DNA of 55,314 nucleotides. It comes from Candidatus Laterigemmans baculatus. Its GTDB lineage: Bacteria > Planctomycetota > Planctomycetia > Pirellulales > Pirellulaceae. The notes under the pieces were generated by a model that was not told where the DNA came from, searched no databases, and saw only the letters and a list, made by a program, of their open reading frames with translations. Where the stretch lies: assembly GCF_010367455.1 (NCBI RefSeq), contig NZ_WRPR01000047.1, positions 1 to 55,314 on the forward strand, given 5' to 3'. The translations under genes were made by a program, and so were the position numbers. Positions 50,232-55,314 of this stretch are shown piece after piece. The number at the start of each line of letters is the position of its first letter. The first letter of the stretch is position 1.

Positions 50232-52802
50232 CTACAACCAGAATGATGTGTAGCCTTCGTTGATCAAACGGGACCACATCAGACACAGCCTCGACGCCGT
50301 GCGAGGCAGCTTCGCATCTTCGCTAGCATCGGGGCGACCGGCCTCCTCCCAACGCTCCATCTCGGCAATCGCCTCGTCTTCGGTGCTGAAAGGTTTACCG
50401 CGAACGGCCAGTCCCATCAGACCCGTCAGAGTTTTACGGATCGCGTTACTTCCGCCCACCAATCGAGGCAGTACCTTCATCATGATGGCGAGGTCGAGCG
50501 GGTCGACGCTCTGGCCGTCCCGAGTCCGGAACGCCGGCTCGACGTCCCTCGCGTTCACCAAGAACAGAATCACCTCGTCCCGCGTTCGGTACCCAACCTG
50601 CAGCTGGCTGTGGACGAGACACTGGTTGACTTCTTGCAGTAATCCCGTTGCCCTGTCGGCTACTGAGCTGAAGTGCGGCACGGAATGATCGATTTCCGAG
50701 AGTCGAGTCGCGACACAGTGCCAATACGCGACGGGCCAGCGGGGAAGGGCAGCCTGCTCCTGTGAAGCGACAGCAGTGTCCAGGCTCAAATCGACATCGG
50801 ACAGCTCTATCGTGAATGCTCGGTCGAGAACTTTGCGGCTGAAGCCATGCGAGCTTTCGTCCATATTGACGGTGCCGACAATACCAAGGTTTGGCGGGAG
50901 GTTCTGTCGCTGCGCTGCTTCATAACCTGTCGGCAGCTTTTGCGAGATCAGTGGGCTGCTCTTGTAACCGCCGTCCTCTGCCGGTGAGCGATCTTCGATC
51001 GTGCTGAGAACCTCAGCAAAATAGTGCTCCACGCGAGCAATATTCATCTCGTCGATCAAACAGACGTGGTAACGATCGCGATCTTCCGAAGCCTCGCTCG
51101 CTGCTTGCAGAACCACTCCGGGACGAAATTTGTCCGCCAGGTCCACATACCCCAGCACGTCGGAACTGTCGGTCCAATCGGGCCGCACGGAGATTCGCGT
51201 CATATTGCCGCCGGTCAGTTTCGAGACCAGTGCGGGAAGCTTCGATTTTCCCGTACCCGCAACGCCTGCAAGGATTACAAAAGGCTTGGTGCGCAGCGCA
51301 GTGACATAGGTCGCGATCTGCCAGGGTTGGTAGATGAACCCTGACGCGGCGATTGCGTCGATTACCTGTTTTAATGCCTTTGACAGGTCGCTCGGCTCGT
51401 GAGCAGCTGTTGTCGTCATGTCAGGCCACCATTTTGCAGCAAGGGCCGCGAGTACCTGTTGCTGATGCTGAGGTTGCTGGATGGCTCGCCAGAACGGTTC
51501 TTGGAGTCGAGCATGGGATATTCGATTGCGGATTTGGGAGGGTGTCGGTTTGTCCGGCGAGAGCCTTTCGTCCGGATCGCGATAGGCATGCAGCCAGAAC
51601 AGGTCGCCCGCCATTCGGCCGAAGCCTTCCGCCAGTTGTTGCTCGCCGACGTCATGGCCGTGTTCGTGTAAACGTCGGATAAACCGCGGAAGCAGCCAGT
51701 CGAATTCGATCCGATTTTCGGTCAACTCCCCGTCGCGAATAGCCTCCACGACCAAAGCCAGAATCACTGGCTTGTAGAGGGTGACGGTTTGGATGGCGGC
51801 AATCAGCGAGATGAAGTGATCCGTCGCTGCCTGATCATCGTCCAGGTACACCGCCGTTTTGCGATCGGCCGCGAGAGCCATATCCGCGGCTTGCAGATAG
51901 CAGATATGGGTTGCAACAGTGTTGTCGAGTTCGTCTCGCCTGGCCGATCCGCCGTGTTCGCGCAGCCAGTCTCGCTTCCGCTGATAGCTCGCCTCGGTCA
52001 CCCGCGTCGGCTGATTTGAATCGAGTCGATTCACCGTACATCCAGCGTGATCGACATCAGCAATCAGGTACCGAACCTCGCGCGAGGGACTGAGAAAGAC
52101 GACTCGCTCATCGGCGTACTGCCTCATCACCTCTAGGAAAGGCGTACGAGCATCGACAGGTGAGTGACGGCTGCGATCAACCCAGGCTTTGTAGATGCGA
52201 ACGAGCGTGGCGAGCGATTCGGTCATCGCATCCGTCGTGGCCGTGAGCTCCTCCGGCCGAAGGAATCGCTCAAAGATCATCCCTTCGGCGTATTTTCGCG
52301 ACAGATTCCCCGCACCGATGTCGACACGAGCGGCTTTGCCGTCAACCACATCGGCAAAGCCGACAGCCCGCAGTGCTTCTCGTTCGCCGTTGGAGAACTG
52401 CGATCGCACTTCCGCCGCCTTCCTGTCGGCGGCAGCTTTGAACTCAGTCGCTGATACACCGAGACCGATGCGAATCCCTACCGGCTCTTCGGAAGAAAGG
52501 TGGATGACCGGGTACACGCCCTGCTGGGCACCTGCCGAAACGCGAGAGTCAAAGAAAGCGACCCACGGAACGGTCGCCCAGTTTCCCTTGCCGACTGATG
52601 CATCCGCCAGCCAATTGTCGTTATCGCAGAGAAGCGGCAACATCGTCTCCGCGAGTGACCGCAGCTGCCGCTCAAGCTGCTTCGCCTCCGCGTCGCCGCT
52701 CAGCTTCGCGGGCCGCTGGGGGTAGACGGTGAGCAGCCGAAGACACGTCGCCCAAAAGTCCGTCCCAACCCTTAACGTTTCGTCCGAAAGCTCGTCCGTC
52801 AT
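50232..52802 (-). CDS. McrB-like AAA+ protein with MrcB-N-like domain
   Basis: The 856-residue product is an McrB-type AAA+ motor. The AAA+ core at about 480-700 has Walker A GVAGTGKS (513-520), Walker B CLIDEMNIARVEHYF (581-595) and the sensor/Arg segment GTVNMDESSHGF with R661. The N-terminus (about 65-190) resembles the MrcB_N/DUF3578 domain (NWATVPWVAFFDSRVSAGAQ), often a modified-DNA reader. A middle domain at about 225-330 has RLDSNQPTRVTEASYQRK, and 340-455 (YKPVILALVVEAIRDGELTE) recalls accessory regions of restriction proteins such as sulphur-binding-type ones, by weak resemblance only. It heads the operon, with the McrC-like gene following after 2 bp. Confidence 0.85.
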   Translation of the reverse strand: MTDELSDETLRVGTDFWATCLRLLTVYPQRPAKLSGDAEAKQLERQLRSLAETMLPLLCDNDNWLADASVGKGNWATVPWVAFFDSRVSAGAQQGVYPVIHLSSEEPVGIRIGLGVSATEFKAAADRKAAEVRSQFSNGEREALRAVGFADVVDGKAARVDIGAGNLSRKYAEGMIFERFLRPEELTATTDAMTESLATLVRIYKAWVDRSRHSPVDARTPFLEVMRQYADERVVFLSPSREVRYLIADVDHAGCTVNRLDSNQPTRVTEASYQRKRDWLREHGGSARRDELDNTVATHICYLQAADMALAADRKTAVYLDDDQAATDHFISLIAAIQTVTLYKPVILALVVEAIRDGELTENRIEFDWLLPRFIRRLHEHGHDVGEQQLAEGFGRMAGDLFWLHAYRDPDERLSPDKPTPSQIRNRISHARLQEPFWRAIQQPQHQQQVLAALAAKWWPDMTTTAAHEPSDLSKALKQVIDAIAASGFIYQPWQIATYVTALRTKPFVILAGVAGTGKSKLPALVSKLTGGNMTRISVRPDWTDSSDVLGYVDLADKFRPGVVLQAASEASEDRDRYHVCLIDEMNIARVEHYFAEVLSTIEDRSPAEDGGYKSSPLISQKLPTGYEAAQRQNLPPNLGIVGTVNMDESSHGFSRKVLDRAFTIELSDVDLSLDTAVASQEQAALPRWPVAYWHCVATRLSEIDHSVPHFSSVADRATGLLQEVNQCLVHSQLQVGYRTRDEVILFLVNARDVEPAFRTRDGQSVDPLDLAIMMKVLPRLVGGSNAIRKTLTGLMGLAVRGKPFSTEDEAIAEMERWEEAGRPDASEDAKLPRTASRLCLMWSRLINEGYTSFWL

Positions 52803-53137
52803 TCACTACCTCGAAGCCGATACACCATGTAGAGCGGCGATTGTAACGGGAACCGGGCGAGTTCGCCTCCTGCCTTGCTGCCAGGACGCGTGTTCCCGTC
52901 GGAGTGCGAAGTCGCCTGCCCCGGTGGCTATTCATGGCCGGTCCCGCTAGTTTCTGGTCACTCTGCGGCGGGCCAGCCGGAGCGCAGTCATCGGCAAGAG
53001 CTGCGGCCCCGACGCTGCTTCGCTTGAGCCAATTGATGGGGGTCGCGACGCTCCCTGCGGGAGAAGCTCGCTGGCTTCACCGTTGCGGGCTCCCAGCTTG
53101 CCTCCATCAAGACCTTCATCTGCGATAGACCAGAACG
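52803..53137. other. Divergent promoter region of McrB-like and DUF2726 genes
   Basis: The 335-bp gap separates two divergent genes and is expected to hold both promoters. I see no clear operator palindrome, repeat or gene in it. Confidence 0.5.
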
Positions 53138-53836
53138 ATGAACGACAAAACTGAACCCTTGGGATGCCTGGGGTCTTTCCTTCGCATTTTCGGCATCAGA
53201 GGCGGTGCGTCCGCCACGAACACGAGTGAAAGTGCCGGGGCAGCCGCGGAAAGCGAGGAGCTACCGTACCGCCTGCGCGAGGATTTCCTGTCGGCCGCGG
53301 AGTTGTCGTTCTACCGAGTTCTGGAGCAAGCGGTCGCAGACCGGTACGCCATCACCGCAAAAGTGCGACTGTGGGATCTGCTCTACGTGCCTCGCCAAGA
53401 AGGCAGCCGATACTACGAGAACAAGATCAGCAGCAAACACGTGGACTTTGTGTTATGCGATCGATCCATGATGCGGCCGGCTCTGGTGATTGAATTGGAC
53501 GATGCCAGCCACAATCGCAAGGATCGGCAAGACCGCGATGAGCTCGTTGACCGAGCTTTGGCAGCGGCCGGCCTGCCAATCCTCCACGTCAGAGCCGCAC
53601 GCACGTACTCAGTCGCAGAGCTGTCAGCGAACATGGCCCAGGTACTCCAACTGTCCCCCGCGAGTCCCGCGGCACCTGCTTCCACGCAACCACCACCCGC
53701 TCCGACAGATCCCGTCTGTCCCACTTGCCAAGCTGCCATGGTCGAGCGTAAAGCCTCGAAAGGCAAGCACGCCGGCAAACGTTTCTGGGCTTGCAGCAAC
53801 TATCCCCAGTGCCGTCACATTATCGGAATCGCTTAG
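53138..53836 (+). CDS. DUF2726 protein with topoisomerase-type zinc ribbon
   Basis: The 232-residue product has a hydrophilic N-terminal tail, then a DUF2726 nuclease-like core (LSAAELSFYRVLEQAVADRY, HVDFVLCDRSMMRPALVIEL with the ELDD acidic pair) similar to PD-(D/E)XK folds. A topoisomerase I-type zinc finger closes it: CPTCQAAMVERKASKG and FWACSNYPQC. Proteins with DUF2726 are linked to nucleic acid processing. It diverges from the McrB-like gene and may belong to the same defence cluster. Confidence 0.88.
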   Translation: MNDKTEPLGCLGSFLRIFGIRGGASATNTSESAGAAAESEELPYRLREDFLSAAELSFYRVLEQAVADRYAITAKVRLWDLLYVPRQEGSRYYENKISSKHVDFVLCDRSMMRPALVIELDDASHNRKDRQDRDELVDRALAAAGLPILHVRAARTYSVAELSANMAQVLQLSPASPAAPASTQPPPAPTDPVCPTCQAAMVERKASKGKHAGKRFWACSNYPQCRHIIGIA

Positions 53837-53888
53837 AGCCTTGTGATTTCCTACCACATTTCCTGCCGTGCCCACAGGACGCCAACCA

Positions 53889-54482
53889 TCAGCACTGGGA
53901 CTCAACTGGGTATTGCCACAGCTTCAATGTCGGGAGCGCGGGAAACTTATACGGGAGCAGCGACAAATCGAACGGGAGATCCTCCTGCATAGCGACTGCC
54001 AGCTCCCGACTCAAAAGGCCCTGGGTATCGCAGTGTCGGGCGATGAGCTTTATGTAACGCCTCAAGAGCAGGACCGGCGGAAACACCTCTTTTTTGCTCA
54101 TCCATTCCAGCATATCACGGCCACCCTTGGAGCTATTACAGGAGCGGCATGCCCAAACGAGGTTATCGGCAACATCGCTGCCACCGCGCATTCGCGGGAT
54201 CAGGTGGTCCAGCGAGATTCGTTCGCTTGAACCGCAATAGCAGCATGCCTGCGGGACAGTTAACTTCAGACGCTCATCGTCGTAGAGCGCTCCCATTGCC
54301 ATGGCTCCGCTCTGAAGGCCGCGGAAAAGCCGGCTACGGATAATGTGGTGCCCTTGGTGGTAGGCGGCGCACCCTTCGGTAAGCGCAGCATGGGCCCGTG
54401 CCAGATTGGCATAGGACCAGGCAATGTGATCGCCCACGGTCCTGATTTCCGGCGTGCTGCTTTTCTTCGGCCCTGACTTCAT
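53889..54482 (-). CDS. HNH endonuclease
   Basis: The 197-residue product has the HNH nuclease core at about residues 85-130: ACCYCGSSERISLDHLIPRM, then DNLVWACRSCNSSKGGRDML, with two Cys pairs for zinc and the catalytic His in DHL. The N-terminus (VGDHIAWSYANLARAHAALT) is helical and could recognise a partner. The ATG at 54482 (MKSGPKKSST) was chosen over the in-frame one at 54536. It is convergent with the DUF2726 gene. Confidence 0.88.
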   Translation of the reverse strand: MKSGPKKSSTPEIRTVGDHIAWSYANLARAHAALTEGCAAYHQGHHIIRSRLFRGLQSGAMAMGALYDDERLKLTVPQACCYCGSSERISLDHLIPRMRGGSDVADNLVWACRSCNSSKGGRDMLEWMSKKEVFPPVLLLRRYIKLIARHCDTQGLLSRELAVAMQEDLPFDLSLLPYKFPALPTLKLWQYPVESQC

Positions 54483-55099
54483 AGCGGGAGCACAATCACT
54501 TTCGGCTTGAGAAAAAGATACTGCAAATCGTCCCATGTAATTCGCGGGTCACGGCTCGAGGGGCTCCGACATGCAATTCACGAACTGACTGATCTCGTTC
54601 CGTTCCGGCTTCTTCGGTCCGGTATACCACTCCCGGCCGGCGTGGAACAAGTTCGACATGCGAGCAGACACAAGTGCATCGCGGCGGAGCCATTCTACGA
54701 TCCCGATCAGAAGCCGTTAATGCTTCTGCCTCGAAGAGGCTGCATAAGGCGAAAGCGATTTTCAGTTCGATGAGTACGACCTTGCGGGAAACGCGTTGAT
54801 TCTTGGACGAGCGGAATTTGTGATTTTCTTGCGAACCCTACGCCACAGACCGCGTCTATCTCTTACCAACGCGTCACACGACCCTCGCAACGAGACTTGA
54901 GCGATCCGATGCTATCGATGATCCATCCCCTTGACCTCGAACCGATACGCGATCGTCGATTTGCCGGCCAACCGGTGAATACGCCCGCATCGTATCGATT
55001 GCGCATGTGACACCCGCTTCCTAGCGAAGTGCTTCTTCCACGAGGCTCGGTGTCATCTGCGACACCGAGCCTTTTTTCGTGTCCTGACAGCGACAACTT
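54483..55099. other. Right-end gap of the accessory region
   Basis: No supported gene is seen; short frames here lack starts and recognisable sequence. It ends with the terminator at 55044-55077. Confidence 0.5.
55044..55077 (+). terminator. Strong Rho-independent terminator
   Basis: An 11-bp perfect stem (GGCTCGGTGTC at 55044-55054, GACACCGAGCC at 55061-55071) with a 6-base loop is followed by six T at 55072-55077. What transcript it ends is unclear, since no plus-strand gene precedes it closely. Confidence 0.92.
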
Positions 55100-55171
55100 G
55101 GGCTGGTAGCTGAGACGGCCTAGCGGCGGTTTGAAGCACCGCAGACGAGGATTCGAGCGCCTCCCAGCCCA
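55100..55171 (+). tRNA. tRNA-like fold, possible tRNA-Phe (GAA)
   Basis: A cloverleaf can be drawn: acceptor arms GGGCTGG and CCAGCCC, anticodon stem GCGGT/ACCGC with loop TTGAAGC (anticodon GAA by position), and T-loop TTCGAGC. The D-stem is short, the last T-stem pair is A-G, and position 37 is G, so it is either a divergent tRNA or a relic. Confidence 0.45.
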
Positions 55172-55223
55172 CTAGAAAAGGGTGAAGTTTGAAGAGTGAA
55201 GTGTGAAACAAAACGCCTTCCAC

Positions 55224-55314
55224 CCTTCACCCTTCACCCTTCACCCTTCACCCTTCACCCTTCACCCTTCACCCTTCACCCTTCACCCTTCACCCTTCAC
55301 CCTTCACCCTTCAC
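55224..55314. repeat. Heptanucleotide tandem array (CCTTCAC)13, cut by window end
   Basis: Thirteen perfect copies of CCTTCAC run to the last base of the window. A degenerate inverted form (GGTGAAG, GAGTGAA) lies upstream at about 55180-55210, so the array could fold back on it. Confidence 0.95.

Noticed and set aside
54507-54773. 88-codon plus-strand frame near the right end
   Set aside because: No recognisable sequence, no start support, and overlap with the divergent start region of the HNH gene.

Overview
The window looks like a chromosome segment of a planctomycete of the Pirellulales type (Rhodopirellula or Blastopirellula-like). The reasons are high GC, long secreted proteins with proline/alanine-rich linkers, squalene-cyclase-fold repeat proteins, a lysine-tailed topoisomerase I, a GYF_2 protein, a small membrane protein starting with an NPYE motif, and many dispersed palindromic intergenic repeats. 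It divides into a housekeeping half (1 to about 30.9 kb) and an accessory half (about 31 kb to 55.1 kb), with an initiator tRNA gene at the boundary.

Housekeeping half. First come two secreted or lipid-anchored proteins and a long secreted repeat protein. Next is a diadenylate cyclase with the DacZ-type layout. An electron-transfer operon follows: a cytosolic protein with two cyclic-nucleotide-binding folds and a DmsB-like 4Fe-4S region, a membrane protein and a ten-haem cytochrome c. After it lie topA, a PpiD-like periplasmic chaperone, a ketosynthase-like protein without the active-site Cys, a fatty-acid desaturase-like protein, a GNAT protein, a TrmH-type RNA methyltransferase, an orphan secretin N-terminal protein, an outer-membrane barrel protein, a GYF_2 zinc-ribbon protein, a PH-domain membrane protein, nrdR and a membrane-anchored squalene-cyclase-fold protein. 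Intergenic DNA is filled with MITE-like 132-bp elements, 71-bp palindromes, other short palindromes and, most strikingly, heptanucleotide tandem arrays just behind stop codons.

Accessory half. (a) 31.4-37.1 kb: small orphan genes of visibly lower GC, including a four-gene run with two macro-domain proteins, then a minus-strand set of small genes bracketed by an 80-bp direct repeat and punctuated by attC-like inverted repeats, which suggests a cassette array. (b) 37.7-44.0 kb: a decayed phage-like replication and packaging module (DUF2924, helicase C-terminal fragment, Prim-Pol/DUF3987 protein, iteron-like region, zeta-like kinase pair, ParB/methyltransferase, terminase fragment) with several deletion scars and an amber codon. 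(c) 44.0-45.8 kb: a radical SAM protein and a glycosyltransferase. (d) 45.8-54.5 kb: a defence-type cluster with a GIY-YIG/DUF4357 nuclease, a McrBC-like operon (McrB-type AAA+, DUF2357/PD-D/EXK protein, DUF6884 protein), a DUF2726/zinc-ribbon protein and an HNH endonuclease. The window ends with a strong terminator, a tRNA-like fold and another heptamer array.

The best candidates for something undescribed are the two-macro-domain operon with its two orphan partners, the McrBC-like operon with an extra substrate-reading region and a DUF6884 tail gene, and the 3'-end heptamer arrays. All family names rest on motif reading; no search was run.
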